Shown: one piece after another, positions 42,038 to 50,324 of the stretch
How positions within the stretch are numbered: position 1 is the first letter of the stretch
Layout: every line of letters begins with the position of its first letter
Source of the DNA: Primorskyibacter sedentarius
Lineage (GTDB): Bacteria; Pseudomonadota; Alphaproteobacteria; Rhodobacterales; Rhodobacteraceae
NCBI RefSeq assembly: GCF_004342065.1
Contig: NZ_SLZU01000005.1
Span: 124,001 to 188,000 of the forward strand
Direction of reading: 5' to 3'
DNA length: 64,000 nt
The notes under the pieces: model-generated
Seen by the model: the letters and a program-made list of their open reading frames with translations, nothing else
Told to the model about the DNA's origin: nothing
Database searches by the model: none
Position numbers and translations under genes: made by a program

Positions 42038-42489
42038 GTGCCGACAGGTTGACCTGCTGAACTGTCCCGCATTCCCCCAGACAACCGCCGGGCGGTATTA
42101 TCGCCTAGGATCGACATCGTCAGTTCGGGATTTTTCTCTTTGCTCAAGCGGAACAGGCGTCGGAATGTCCGGCAATCGAGTCCTGATGCGGTCCTAATAG
42201 ATCTCGTCGAGACGCTGGACTGTCTGCGCCGTGACATCGGCCAAGCTCTCCCCACATTTCTCCTTACTAAGGCCAACCCCATTCTTGCATAAATATCGTC
42301 AAAAGGGATTCTGGAATTTCCGCCAAACATCAGGGCCATCGCAGCTCAGTTGCATGATCGACGTGTCCCGCCAAGACAGCATCGGGCGAAGCAAACCTAA
42401 TTGGGCCACCGTCTTACAATTGCCATGAAAATACGAAAAAGGCCGCCTCCGAAGAGACGGCCTCCTGACTGTATCGTTGTCTGCCGGGC
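42038..42489. other. Intergenic region between the TIR operon and rplT
   Basis: These 452 bases have no supported gene. On the minus strand, 42060-42300 has stretches that look coding when two frames are combined (KEKCGESLADV, then TVQRLDEIY and IPTPVPLEQREKS) but they are interrupted by stops. This may be an eroded gene remnant. The rplT terminator at 42440-42463 lies at the right end. Confidence 0.35.
42440..42463 (-). terminator. Rho-independent terminator of rpmI-rplT
   Basis: On the minus strand, AGGCCGTCTC-TTCG-GAGGCGGCCT forms a 10-bp stem with one mismatch and a stable TTCG tetraloop, followed by TTTTTCGTATTTT. It is 27 bases after the rplT stop. Confidence 0.85.
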
Positions 42490-42855
42490 TTACGCGGGCA
42501 GTGCGGCTTTCGCCTGATCCACGATTGCGTTGAACGCATCGGGTTCATGTACGGCGAGATCGGCCAGAACCTTACGGTCCACTTCGATCCCGGCAAGGCC
42601 CAGACCGTTGATGAAACGCGAATAGGTCAGCGATTCATCATAGCCGCGCACAGCAGCGTTGATCCGCTGGATCCACAGCGCGCGGAAGTTCCGCTTGCGG
42701 TTCTTGCGGTCGCGCGTGGCGTATTGGTTTGCTTTGTCGACGGCCTGACGCGCCACCTTGAAGGTGTTCTTGCGGCGGCCGTAATAGCCTTTCGCTGCGT
42801 CAGTGACTTTCTTGTGACGGGCGTGGGTTGTGGTCCCACCTTTGACTCGTGCCAT
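42490..42855 (-). CDS. rplT: 50S ribosomal protein L20
   Basis: A 121-residue basic protein with the L20 pattern [39 protein letters not shown] and [20 protein letters not shown]. It binds 23S rRNA early in large-subunit assembly. It follows rpmI by 14 bases on the minus strand, as is universal. In most bacteria pheS and pheT follow rplT; here a terminator and the converging TIR operon follow instead. Confidence 0.98.
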   Translation of the reverse strand: MARVKGGTTTHARHKKVTDAAKGYYGRRKNTFKVARQAVDKANQYATRDRKNRKRNFRALWIQRINAAVRGYDESLTYSRFINGLGLAGIEVDRKVLADLAVHEPDAFNAIVDQAKAALPA

Positions 42856-42869
42856 TGTTCAGATCTCCT

Positions 42870-43070
42870 TCAGCGCGCGTAGGGCATCATCGGCTTGATG
42901 ATCTTTTCATCAGCCTTGGCCAGCGTGGTGGTTCCGCGCGCATCGCGGATGAACTTGGTGGTGCGCTTGATCATGCCGTGGCGCTTGCCTGCCTGACCAG
43001 CTTTGATCCGGCCAGAGGCCGTGACCTTGAACCGCTTTTTGCAGCTCGATTTCGTCTTCATCTTGGGCAT
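42870..43070 (-). CDS. rpmI: 50S ribosomal protein L35
   Basis: A 66-residue basic protein ([20 protein letters not shown], then [20 protein letters not shown]). The start at 43068-43070 is chosen because GAGGAG lies upstream and L35 begins MPKMKTK; an in-frame ATG 15 codons earlier is not used. It is a component of the large ribosomal subunit and forms an operon with rplT. No infC precedes it in this window. Confidence 0.98.
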   Translation of the reverse strand: MPKMKTKSSCKKRFKVTASGRIKAGQAGKRHGMIKRTTKFIRDARGTTTLAKADEKIIKPMMPYAR

Positions 43071-43193
43071 TTCCGGCTCCTCGATATTAGGTTCGGTTAA
43101 AACGCGACTCGGCATGCCACTTCGGGCCGGACGCGTGGGCGAAGTCGCCCTATAACTGCGCGGCGCGTGGATGACAAGCGCCGTTGCGAATTT

Positions 43194-43418
43194 TCAATTC
43201 AACCAGCCGCCGATGACACGCGCAAACGCATTTGGAACGTCCGCAAACGTGTAGCCCCCGGGAACCTGCGTATGTCCGTAAAAGACAAGCCCGCAGCCCA
43301 CCAGAAACAGCAGCACGGAAAAGACCGGTTTGCGCAGATCGGCCAGGGCGGCAACCGCCCTGGGAATGGCTATCACGACAAGCAAACACCCGATGACGAG
43401 GTAAAGGTCCGTATCCAT
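43194..43418 (-). CDS. Small membrane protein of unknown function
   Basis: A 74-residue protein with two predicted membrane helices: residues 4-24 (DLYLVIGCLLVVIAIPRAVA) and about 32-50 (FSVLLFLVGCGLVFYG), then a short tail with PGGYTFADVPNAFARVIGGW. Similar tiny two-helix proteins beside pyk are seen in related alphaproteobacteria. It lies 39 bases after the pyruvate kinase stop in the same direction and may be co-transcribed with it. Function unknown. Confidence 0.75.
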   Translation of the reverse strand: MDTDLYLVIGCLLVVIAIPRAVAALADLRKPVFSVLLFLVGCGLVFYGHTQVPGGYTFADVPNAFARVIGGWLN

Positions 43419-43457
43419 GCCCCGACCTTTCAGAAAAACGATCCCTGAGGTTCGGTT

Positions 43458-44903
43458 CTAGTCCGGGTCGGTGCTGAAGATCAAACGCTCATCACACGGG
43501 GCGACACGCAGGATGTTGGTGGTCCCGGGCACGTTGAAAGGCACACCCGCAGTCACCACGATCTGATCCGTGGCCGTGGCGAACCCACCGGCACGCGCCG
43601 CACGCGCGGCACTGACCACCGCCTGTTTGAAGCGTTCAAGCTCTCCGGTCATCACGCAATTCGTGCCCCAGCTCAGCGCCAGCCGACGTGCGGTGCCGCG
43701 CTGCGAGGTCATGGCGATGATCGGCACGCGGGGCCGTTCGCGCGCCGTAAGCAGCGCCGTGGTGCCCGATTGCGTGAAGCAGCAGATCGCCTTGATGTCC
43801 ACATTCTCTGCAATCTCGCGTGCCGCCGACACGATTGCGTCAGATACCGAACTGCGGTCCACCTTGCGGCTCGATTCGATGATCTCGCGATAGGTTTCGT
43901 CGGATTCGACCTCGCGGGCGACGTTGTCCATCGTCTGGACAGCTTCCATCGGATACTGGCCTGCGGCGGATTCGGCCGACAGCATGATGGCATCTGCACC
44001 TTCATAAATCGCGGTGGCCACGTCCGAGACTTCGGCCCGTGTCGGCATCGGCGATTCGATCATCGATTCAAGCATCTGGGTCGCGACGATCACCGGCTTG
44101 GCGGCCTTGCGGCACTGGCGCACCAGCTGTTTCTGGATCGGCGGCACGTTCTGAACCGGCAATTCCACGCCCAGATCACCGCGCGCAACCATGATGCCGT
44201 CCGAGACTTCGAGGATCTCTTCAAAGGCTTTCACGGCTGCCGGCTTTTCGATCTTGGACAGGATCGCGGCGCGGCCATTGACCAGATCGCGCGCTTCCCA
44301 AACGTCCTTGGCGCGCTGCACGAAGCTGAGCGCCAGCCAGTCCACGCCTAGGGCGCAGACGAATTCCAGATCCTTGCGGTCTTTTTCCGACAGCGCCGCC
44401 AGGGGCAGCACAACGTCGGGCACGTTCACGCCCTTGCGGTTGGAAATCGTGCCGCCGGTGATGACGGTGCAATCTGCGAAATCAGCACCACATTTCTTGA
44501 CCTTAAGACGAATTTTGCCGTCATTGACCAAGAGGTGCGAGCCGTCTTCCAGCGCTTCGAAAATCTCGGGATGCGGCAGGCGCACACGGTTGACGTCGCC
44601 CTTTGCCTCATCAAGGTCGAGCCGGAAATCTGCGCCCTCGATCAGCTCTTCTTCGCCATTGGCGAATTCGCCGACACGCAGCTTCGGGCCCTGAAGGTCA
44701 GCCAGAATGCCGATTGTCGAATCAAGATCCTTCTCGATCTTGCGGATGATCTCGTGGCGTTTTCTGATCTCATCATGGCTGCCATGGCTCATGTTCAGGC
44801 GGAACACATCGGCTCCGGCCTCATGCAACGCACGGATGGTGTCATAATCACTCGAAGCAGGGCCGAGCGTGGCGACGATCTTGACGTTACGCAGGCGTCT
44901 CAT
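43458..44903 (-). CDS. pyk: Pyruvate kinase
   Basis: A 481-residue enzyme that makes pyruvate and ATP from phosphoenolpyruvate and ADP in lower glycolysis. The start at 44901-44903 (MRRLRNVKIVATLGPASSDY) is chosen over an ATG nine codons earlier because it matches the family and has AAGGA upstream. Marks include RLNMSHGSHDE (ATP/K+ site), the catalytic lysine in ILSKIEKPAAV, GDLGVELPVQNVP, and the active-site signature IMLSAESAAGQYPMEAVQTM. The C-terminal allosteric domain is complete. It is monocistronic or followed only by the small membrane protein. Confidence 0.97.
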   Translation of the reverse strand: MRRLRNVKIVATLGPASSDYDTIRALHEAGADVFRLNMSHGSHDEIRKRHEIIRKIEKDLDSTIGILADLQGPKLRVGEFANGEEELIEGADFRLDLDEAKGDVNRVRLPHPEIFEALEDGSHLLVNDGKIRLKVKKCGADFADCTVITGGTISNRKGVNVPDVVLPLAALSEKDRKDLEFVCALGVDWLALSFVQRAKDVWEARDLVNGRAAILSKIEKPAAVKAFEEILEVSDGIMVARGDLGVELPVQNVPPIQKQLVRQCRKAAKPVIVATQMLESMIESPMPTRAEVSDVATAIYEGADAIMLSAESAAGQYPMEAVQTMDNVAREVESDETYREIIESSRKVDRSSVSDAIVSAAREIAENVDIKAICCFTQSGTTALLTARERPRVPIIAMTSQRGTARRLALSWGTNCVMTGELERFKQAVVSAARAARAGGFATATDQIVVTAGVPFNVPGTTNILRVAPCDERLIFSTDPD

Positions 44904-45048
44904 GTCAGGAAATCCTTTTGCATCTTGCACTTTGCCAGACTGGGACGCGGCGGCATTGTTACCGCTAACGGACCCCTTGGGGCCTTATTGCCCATTTCAC
45001 ATTCTGACGCAACTCCCGTATGTAATCGCGAAGCAGAATGAAGATCAC

Positions 45049-45786
45049 ATGACATATCAACCATATTTTATCGAAGGTGCGCAACGCCCGTCTCGCTGGA
45101 TGGTGACCTGCGACCACGCAAGCAACCTTGTTCCGCCCGCTTTGGGGGGCACACTTGGCCTGCCCGAGACGGAAATGGCGCGCCATATCGCCTATGATAT
45201 CGGGGCTGCAGGGGTCAGCAGAGCGCTGGCCGAAGCATTGAACGCGCCGGTTGCATTGTCCAATTTTTCGCGGCTGGTGATCGATCCCAACCGGGGCGAA
45301 CAAGACCCGACCCTGTTGATGCGGCTTTATGACGGCACCGTCATTCCCGGCAACCGCCACGCCGACGCGGCAGAGCGCGAACGCCGCCTTGACGCCTATT
45401 ACCGGCCCTATCACACGGCGCTGGCCGAGGTTGCCGATCTGCACCCCGAACGCGCCATTATCTCGATCCACAGCTTTACGCCTCAGTTGAAAGGCCGCCC
45501 GCCCCGGCCGTGGCATGTCGGTGTGCTGCATTCCTACGACGAGCGTCTGTCAGAACCGCTTTTCCAGCGCCTGGTGTCAGAGGGCGACTTGGTCGTCGGG
45601 ATGAACCAGCCTTACGGCGGCCACCTTCCGGGCGACTCCATCGATCGCCACGCGCTGCATCACGGTCGGCTGAATGTGCTGATCGAACTGCGCCACGATC
45701 TGATCGTCACGCCTGAACAGCAACAGGCCTGGGGCCAACGTCTTGCCCCGCTGCTTGAAGCCGCGCTCGCAGATACCCAGCTTTGA
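45049..45786 (+). CDS. N-formylglutamate amidohydrolase family protein
   Basis: A 245-residue enzyme; the start at 45049 follows a weak GAAGATC site. The family features are TCDHASNLVPPALGG at the N-terminus, the ARHIAYDIGAAGVSRALAE helix, NFSRLVIDPNRGEQDPTLL and SIHSFTP (metal-binding histidine). N-formylglutamate amidohydrolases release glutamate and formate from N-formylglutamate in histidine degradation, but this broad family also acts on other N-acyl amino acids, and no hut genes are nearby. It is divergent from pyk and heads a small operon with DUF1244 and two membrane proteins. Confidence 0.85.
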   Translation: MTYQPYFIEGAQRPSRWMVTCDHASNLVPPALGGTLGLPETEMARHIAYDIGAAGVSRALAEALNAPVALSNFSRLVIDPNRGEQDPTLLMRLYDGTVIPGNRHADAAERERRLDAYYRPYHTALAEVADLHPERAIISIHSFTPQLKGRPPRPWHVGVLHSYDERLSEPLFQRLVSEGDLVVGMNQPYGGHLPGDSIDRHALHHGRLNVLIELRHDLIVTPEQQQAWGQRLAPLLEAALADTQL

Positions 45787-45807
45787 GACACGCCAAGGAG
45801 AACCGAC

Positions 45808-46122
45808 ATGGACGACCAGACCCGCATAGAGCTAGAAGCCGCCGCCTTCCGTCGCCTGCGCAGGCATCTGATGGAAGACCGCACCGACGTGCAGAATATC
45901 GACATGATGAACCTTGCAGGATTCTGCCGGAACTGCCTGTCGCGCTGGTATCAGGAGGCCGCCAATGAACGTGGCATCGAGATGACCAAGGATGAGGGGC
46001 GAGAGGCGTTTTACGGCATGACGATGGCCGAATGGAAAGCCAATTATCAGACTGACGCGGGCAGCGAAAAGCAAGAGACGTTCAAGAAGGCCTTTGTCGA
46101 GAATGTCGGCCCGAAGGGCTGA
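45808..46122 (+). CDS. DUF1244 family protein
   Basis: A 104-residue soluble protein with AAGGAG before the ATG. It has the DUF1244 pattern: AFRRLRRHLMEDRTDVQNID, NLAGFCRNCLSRWY with two cysteines (C51, C54), and DEGREAFYGMTMAEWK. The FCRNCL motif suggests metal or redox function, but nothing biochemical is established. The family is widespread in alphaproteobacteria next to the N-formylglutamate amidohydrolase-like gene. It is 21 bases after that gene, in one operon. Confidence 0.87.
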   Translation: MDDQTRIELEAAAFRRLRRHLMEDRTDVQNIDMMNLAGFCRNCLSRWYQEAANERGIEMTKDEGREAFYGMTMAEWKANYQTDAGSEKQETFKKAFVENVGPKG

Positions 46123-46124
46123 TC

Positions 46125-46769
46125 ATGGTCGCCGATGACCGTCTGACCGCATTCGTGCAGGCCGCCCTTGCGGCGGGCCATCCGCGCGCGGAAATTGCCG
46201 CCCGACTTGAAGCGGCGGGATGGTCGCGGCAGGAGGTGGACACCGCATTGTCGCAATGGGCAAAGGACGGGTTTCCCCTGCCCGTACCGCGGCCTTACGC
46301 GTCGCTTGGGGCGCGAGATGCCTTTCTTTATGCGTTGATGTTCACTGCGCTGGGGATGGTGCTGGGACATGCGATAACGCTAGGCTTTGCGTTGGTCGAC
46401 TTATGGCTACCCGATACGGCGGAGCGGTATGTCCCAATTGCCGCAAGAATGCGCTGGCCCATTGCCGTGCTGATCGTGTTTCTGCCGATTTTCCTGTTGC
46501 TCGACCGCCGGATGCACCGGGCAGCCCGCAAGGACAAGGCGCAACGCCGTTCCCGTATTCTGGCGGCTCTGGGGTTTCTCGCGCTCTATCTGGCCGCGCT
46601 CACGCTGGTCGGGGACGCCATTGCAGTGATCTATGCGTTCCTTTCCGGCGAATTGACGCTGCGCTTTGCCGCCAAGGCCGCGCTGGTCGCCCTTTTGGCG
46701 GCACAGGTCTTTTTCTACGTCAAAGGGCTGATGGCGCCGGATCGCAAGGAGGCCCCGAATGCGCCCTGA
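46125..46769 (+). CDS. Integral membrane protein with N-terminal helical domain (DUF5671-like)
   Basis: A 214-residue protein, start two bases after the DUF1244 stop. Residues 1-45 form a small helical domain (DRLTAFVQAALAAGHPRAEI) that resembles a ubiquitin-associated-like module, then four membrane helices follow (about 65-90, 100-125, 145-170 and 180-200), with LRF and the charged loop RRMHRAARKDKAQRRSR. DUF5671 proteins have this layout. Role unknown. Confidence 0.72.
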   Translation: MVADDRLTAFVQAALAAGHPRAEIAARLEAAGWSRQEVDTALSQWAKDGFPLPVPRPYASLGARDAFLYALMFTALGMVLGHAITLGFALVDLWLPDTAERYVPIAARMRWPIAVLIVFLPIFLLLDRRMHRAARKDKAQRRSRILAALGFLALYLAALTLVGDAIAVIYAFLSGELTLRFAAKAALVALLAAQVFFYVKGLMAPDRKEAPNAP

Positions 46770-47172
46770 TCGTCTGGCCGTCTGGGGCCTGACCGCAATC
46801 GTCATCGCCCTGCTTGCAGTCGCTTTTGTCCAGACCGGAGGGCCCGCCGCGGGCCGTGCCGAGGCACGCGATGCGGCCCGACTGAGCGATCTGCGTGATC
46901 TTCAACGTTTCGTTGTTTGCGTTGCGCGAAAAAGCGGAACACACAGCCTGCCCGGCACACTCGCTCCGGTCGACGCCTGCCCCGACATCACCCCGCGCGA
47001 GGACCGTTTCACCGGAACGCCCTACCGCTACGAGCGCCTGACCGACACCACGTTTCGGCTCTGCGCCAGCTTCGACGTGCCGGAGCGTATTCCTCGGGCC
47101 GCCGCCTATTCCGACGCGCCCTTCGACCCTGAAACCGGCTGTCTGACCGGCGCCTACATGCCGCCTGGCTGA
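46759..47172 (+). CDS. Uncharacterised membrane-anchored protein
   Basis: A 137-residue protein overlapping the previous gene by 11 bases, so translationally coupled. One N-terminal helix (residues 6-26, LAVWGLTAIVIALLAVAFVQ) is an anchor or signal. The periplasmic part has four cysteines (about positions 54, 73, 102 and 127) that could form two disulfides, and motifs RDLQRFVVCVA and GTPYRYERL. GGAGG lies upstream. The function is unknown; co-occurrence with the preceding four-helix protein suggests an envelope complex. Confidence 0.7.
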   Translation: MRPDRLAVWGLTAIVIALLAVAFVQTGGPAAGRAEARDAARLSDLRDLQRFVVCVARKSGTHSLPGTLAPVDACPDITPREDRFTGTPYRYERLTDTTFRLCASFDVPERIPRAAAYSDAPFDPETGCLTGAYMPPG

Positions 47173-47176
47173 CAGG

Positions 47177-47213
47177 GGCACGCGCCCTGCCCCATCGGCA
47201 CGCGCCCTGCCCC
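47177..47213. repeat. Two-copy tandem repeat
   Basis: GGCACGCGCCCTGCCCC occurs at 47177-47193 and 47197-47213, a 20-base period, just after the preceding stop. It is a short local duplication without evident function. Confidence 0.8.
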
Positions 47214-47296
47214 GTCGCCGCGCCTGCGGGAACTGGCAACGCAAAAGGGCGGCGCAACTTGCCCCGCCCCGTCGTTCAATTCGCTACACCGGCTAT

Positions 47297-48196
47297 TCAG
47301 GCCGCCTTGCGACGGCGGCGCAGCAGGAGCGACCCACAACCGGCCAACAACATGCCGAAGCTCGCAGGCAGGGGCACTGGCGCGATGGCGGCATCGGCGT
47401 ATTGCACGATCACGACGCCGTCTGCGCCCGCCCCGCCCATCTGATATCCCATCCCCGATTGGTAGCCACCCGATCCGCCTCCGGCACCATAGCCGATGCC
47501 ACCCGTCGCACCGGCAAACGAAGCGCCGAAACCGTCGCCGCCGGCCAGGCCAAGCCCATCGATCAGAATGCCGCCGCCACCGCCGCCGCCTGCGTGGCTG
47601 CTTTCGCCTGCTAGACCACCCGCGCCCGCCGTGACGGATTGTTCGGAAATCATGCCAAGCAACGCATTCCAGGTCGCGATGCCTTGGCCCTGTCCGCCCG
47701 GATATTGCCTGCCATCCTCGCCGTCGGTGCCGCCCGCGCCGCCGATGCCCCCAAATCCGGCATTGCCCGCACCACCACCGCCAGAGCCACCGGCCCCACC
47801 GCCCTGAAAATACTCTGAGACGGAACCACCACCGGCGGCCATCAAGAGATTCCCAAAGATTGTCGTCCCGCCTTCGCCGCCAAAGCAACTGTTACCGGCA
47901 CAGCCGGAATTCCCGCCACCCTCGCCTACCATGACGTTGTAGACATCACCGGCTGTCACCGAAAAGGTGCCTCCGGCGAGGTAGCCGCTGCCGCCGCCAC
48001 CCCAATGCGTGCCTGCGCCGCCACCACCGCCACCGATCAGCAGGACAGTGATGCTGTCCACGGCATCGGGCACAATGAACTGGCCTGTGGCCTCAATCAC
48101 CACAGTCGCTGCGGAAGCCATGCCACCGGAAACGGCCATGGCGGCGGCCGCCAATGAAATCTTTAACTTATTGGAAATGATCAAAATATTCTCCAT
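47297..48196 (-). CDS. Glycine-rich surface protein with VPLPA-CTERM sorting signal
   Basis: A 299-residue secreted protein. The ATG at 48194-48196 gives a signal peptide (KISLAAAAMAVSGGMASA, cleavage near residue 30); an ATG six codons upstream is an alternative, and neither has a good ribosome site. The mature part is dominated by glycine clusters (GGGGGGAG, GGGSGGYQSG). The last 25 residues are APVPLPASFGML, a hydrophobic helix and RRRRKAA: the VPLPA-CTERM signal handled by exosortase-type enzymes in Rhodobacteraceae. It is probably displayed on the cell surface or in the matrix. The glycine-rich repeats resemble adhesins or biofilm proteins. Exosortase is not in this window. Confidence 0.82.
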   Translation of the reverse strand: MENILIISNKLKISLAAAAMAVSGGMASAATVVIEATGQFIVPDAVDSITVLLIGGGGGGAGTHWGGGGSGYLAGGTFSVTAGDVYNVMVGEGGGNSGCAGNSCFGGEGGTTIFGNLLMAAGGGSVSEYFQGGGAGGSGGGGAGNAGFGGIGGAGGTDGEDGRQYPGGQGQGIATWNALLGMISEQSVTAGAGGLAGESSHAGGGGGGGILIDGLGLAGGDGFGASFAGATGGIGYGAGGGSGGYQSGMGYQMGGAGADGVVIVQYADAAIAPVPLPASFGMLLAGCGSLLLRRRRKAA

Positions 48197-48621
48197 TGAA
48201 AGACGCGCCCCCATGGCCCGGAAGACAGCGCAGAATGTTCTCTGCCGCTACCTCTACTCATGCTGAAAAACCTAACATCGATAAAATTTGCTGCAATTGC
48301 GCATTACCAAGAAGGTTAACCGCAAGGGCAGGCGCATGGTCTTGTCAGAGGACAAGCACATGTGTGCGATCCGGCCCGCCAGCCGGTTAAAGGGCGCCCG
48401 TTCAAGGGGGAGCGCCTCCACAGCCGAGCACCACTTTCTGACATTTAGAGTGGCCAAGTGGCGGCAGGTATCGGCGGCAAATTAGCTGCCGATATTGGGG
48501 CCAAGCGCGGCGGTCATGTGGAACGACCAGATCACACGACCCGCTTTTCCAGCACGCTGGGGCTTTGAACTGCGCCATGGCTTTCAGGCCGCGTCTCGCT
48601 AGAAATGCAGCCTGACCGAAT
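48197..48621. other. Intergenic region before the glycine-rich gene
   Basis: 425 bases without a supported gene. They contain the promoter of the VPLPA-CTERM gene and a strong stem-loop at 48469-48494. Short reading frames here lack ribosome sites and family features. Confidence 0.45.
48469..48494. other. Stem-loop downstream of the enoyl-CoA hydratase
   Basis: TATCGGCGGC (48469-48478) pairs with GCTGCCGATA (48485-48494), 10 bp with one G-T pair, loop AAATTA. There is no T-run on either side. It lies 128 bases beyond the enoyl-CoA hydratase stop. Confidence 0.45.
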
Positions 48622-49386
48622 TCAGCTCTTGAAGACGGGCGCACGTTTTTCGCGGAAGGCAGCCATCGCCTCGGCGGTATCCTCGGACGTGGACAGCGCC
48701 TTTGTATTGCCCTGCTCAAAGCGGTAGCCCTCATAGACAGACAGGTTCTCTGTGATCTGAAACGCTGACTTCGCGGCGCGCACGGCAGAGGGGCTCGCCT
48801 TGGCGATGTCGCGCGCAATGTCCAGTGCGGAGTCCATCAGCGCCTCTGGCGCGACACAGGCCGAAGCCACCCCTTTGAGGTACAAATCCGGGCCGTAGAA
48901 ACGACGCCCCGTCAAGAGCATAAGACGGGCATCGGATTCGCCAAGGTGCCGACGTACATGCGCAACCCCGCCAGCCAGACCGACATTGACCTCCGTCATC
49001 TGAAGATAGCCTTTTTCTGAAAAAAGAAGGATGTCGCAACACAGGGCCGAAACGCAGCCCGCGCCAATCGCGGGGCCGTTGACCGCGGCAATCACCGGCT
49101 TTGGACACTCAAGAATGCAGTCAAAACTGGCGCGAACCCGACGATTATGGGCGGTGTAATTACCGGGGTCCTGGGTGGGGCGTTCAGACAGATCCGCGCC
49201 TGCCGAGAATGCCTTGCCCTCACCGGTAAGAATAATGGCGCGCACGTCGCTTCGGTCGCCAAGGCTGTCCATGACGACCTGAATTTCTTCACGCAGCTTG
49301 TTGTTTTGCGCATTTACCGGCGGCCGGGTGAAAGTGACAATGGCGACATAGTCGTTGACCGCGACATCTAGCGTTTCGAATTTCAT
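48622..49386 (-). CDS. Enoyl-CoA hydratase/isomerase family protein
   Basis: A 254-residue crotonase-fold enzyme with AAGGAAAT before the ATG. The CoA oxyanion hole is formed by GEGKAFSAGADLSE (about 55-68) and PAIGAGCVSALCCD (about 105-118). The usual second catalytic glutamate region reads TEVNVGLAGG (about 130-139), with E present. The C-terminal ENLSVYEGYRFEQGNTKALS is typical. It probably hydrates an enoyl-CoA or opens a CoA-linked intermediate made by neighbouring catabolic enzymes. It lies 112 bases past the alpha/beta hydrolase gene and has its own candidate operator, so it may be a separate unit. Confidence 0.88.
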   Translation of the reverse strand: MKFETLDVAVNDYVAIVTFTRPPVNAQNNKLREEIQVVMDSLGDRSDVRAIILTGEGKAFSAGADLSERPTQDPGNYTAHNRRVRASFDCILECPKPVIAAVNGPAIGAGCVSALCCDILLFSEKGYLQMTEVNVGLAGGVAHVRRHLGESDARLMLLTGRRFYGPDLYLKGVASACVAPEALMDSALDIARDIAKASPSAVRAAKSAFQITENLSVYEGYRFEQGNTKALSTSEDTAEAMAAFREKRAPVFKS

Positions 49387-49451
49387 GTTCCGGATTTCCT
49401 TGATGGCTGTGGGTGTCCGAAGGTGGCCCTCACCTTCCCGATATTCGTTGA

Positions 49452-49462
49452 TATAGCTTTAT
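49452..49462. promoter_or_regulatory. Shared 11-mer, copy upstream of the enoyl-CoA hydratase
   Basis: TATAGCTTTAT, whose reverse complement ATAAAGCTATA recurs at 54413-54423 before the tctBAC operon. It lies 66 bases before the enoyl-CoA hydratase start. A common regulator of the two units would explain the match. Confidence 0.45.
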
Positions 49463-49498
49463 GATTTTAGTCGAAGTATGGCAACATTGTCCGACCCT

Positions 49499-50302
49499 TT
49501 AAAGCGCGCCAATCCAATCAAGCATCAGCGTCGCGACCTCGGCAGGCTTTTCGTCAGGCAGGGCGTGACTGGCACCGTTTACCAGTTTCAGCGTCAGTCG
49601 CGGCCCAAATTCGCGCAGATAGAAATCACGGTCAGCTTCGGAGCGGAAAGGATCCTGCAGCCCGACGATGTCGAGCATCGGTGCGGTGCCGCTGGGCCAC
49701 CAACTGTCCCGGTCGGTCCGGCCGCGCGCCGCGCGCTGTGCCCGCACCACGTCGCCGCTCCAGCCTTGCAACCAGGGGCGCGGATCGTGGTCTTCGGTGA
49801 AGAAAGCCATTTTCAGGGCGGCAAGGCGTTCGGCCTCTGGTGCGTCCGGGGTCATGGCCGTGTTGATGGCTTGCGACAATTCTTCGGGCCACTTGCCCGC
49901 ACCGGCAGCAAGCAGGATCAAACCGTCGATCATTTCCGGAAAGTCCTGCGCCACGGTGCGCGCGATCCAGCAGCCATATGCGTGGCCGGTGACGATGGCA
50001 CCCCCTGGCCCCATCTCGGCCCGCAGGACAGCTGCGGCATCCCCCGCGAGATCGTGGAAATCTATCGAGTCGAGCGGCCCCTCGCTGCCCCCCATTCCGC
50101 GTGGCCGTGGCATGACGACCCGCAGCCCCCCCGCTGCCAGATGCGTGGCGAGGTGAAAGAAATCCTCCGGACCGCGACCGGTGGAAGCGATCAGGCAGAT
50201 CGTGCGCGCTTGGCTATGCGTTGGGCCAGTGACCGCATAGGTCACGGTGGTCGCGCCGTTGCGCAGGCTTCGCATCTCGGGGGCGGTGCAGCTCATGGAC
50301 AT
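49499..50302 (-). CDS. Alpha/beta hydrolase
   Basis: A 267-residue hydrolase with GGAG four to five bases before the ATG; the second methionine (50296) has better spacing and could be the start. The fold is recognisable by MPRPRGMGGSEGPLDSIDF, and the nucleophile elbow reads VTGHAYGCWIA, with alanine-tyrosine instead of a serine: the position normally taken by Ser or Cys is A/Y. The catalytic histidine lies in NGASHALPDEKP. The missing serine is unusual, so it may lack classical esterase activity or use another residue. It is the last gene of the tctBAC-hydroxyacid dehydrogenase operon. Confidence 0.8.
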   Translation of the reverse strand: MSMSCTAPEMRSLRNGATTVTYAVTGPTHSQARTICLIASTGRGPEDFFHLATHLAAGGLRVVMPRPRGMGGSEGPLDSIDFHDLAGDAAAVLRAEMGPGGAIVTGHAYGCWIARTVAQDFPEMIDGLILLAAGAGKWPEELSQAINTAMTPDAPEAERLAALKMAFFTEDHDPRPWLQGWSGDVVRAQRAARGRTDRDSWWPSGTAPMLDIVGLQDPFRSEADRDFYLREFGPRLTLKLVNGASHALPDEKPAEVATLMLDWIGAL

Positions 50303-50324
50303 GCTTCTCCTTCAGCAATGATTG

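Noticed and set aside
41857-42339. Minus-strand frame between the TIR gene and rplT
   Set aside because: Half of it overlaps the TIR gene; the intergenic half is at best a decayed remnant, so it is noted only in the intergenic entry.
42120-42440. Possible attachment site at the right end of the accessory block
   Set aside because: No tRNA, integrase or matching direct repeat at 21.3 kb was found by eye.
47402-47807. Plus-strand proline-rich frames opposite the glycine-rich gene
   Set aside because: Proline runs are the direct complement of glycine codons in the VPLPA-CTERM gene.
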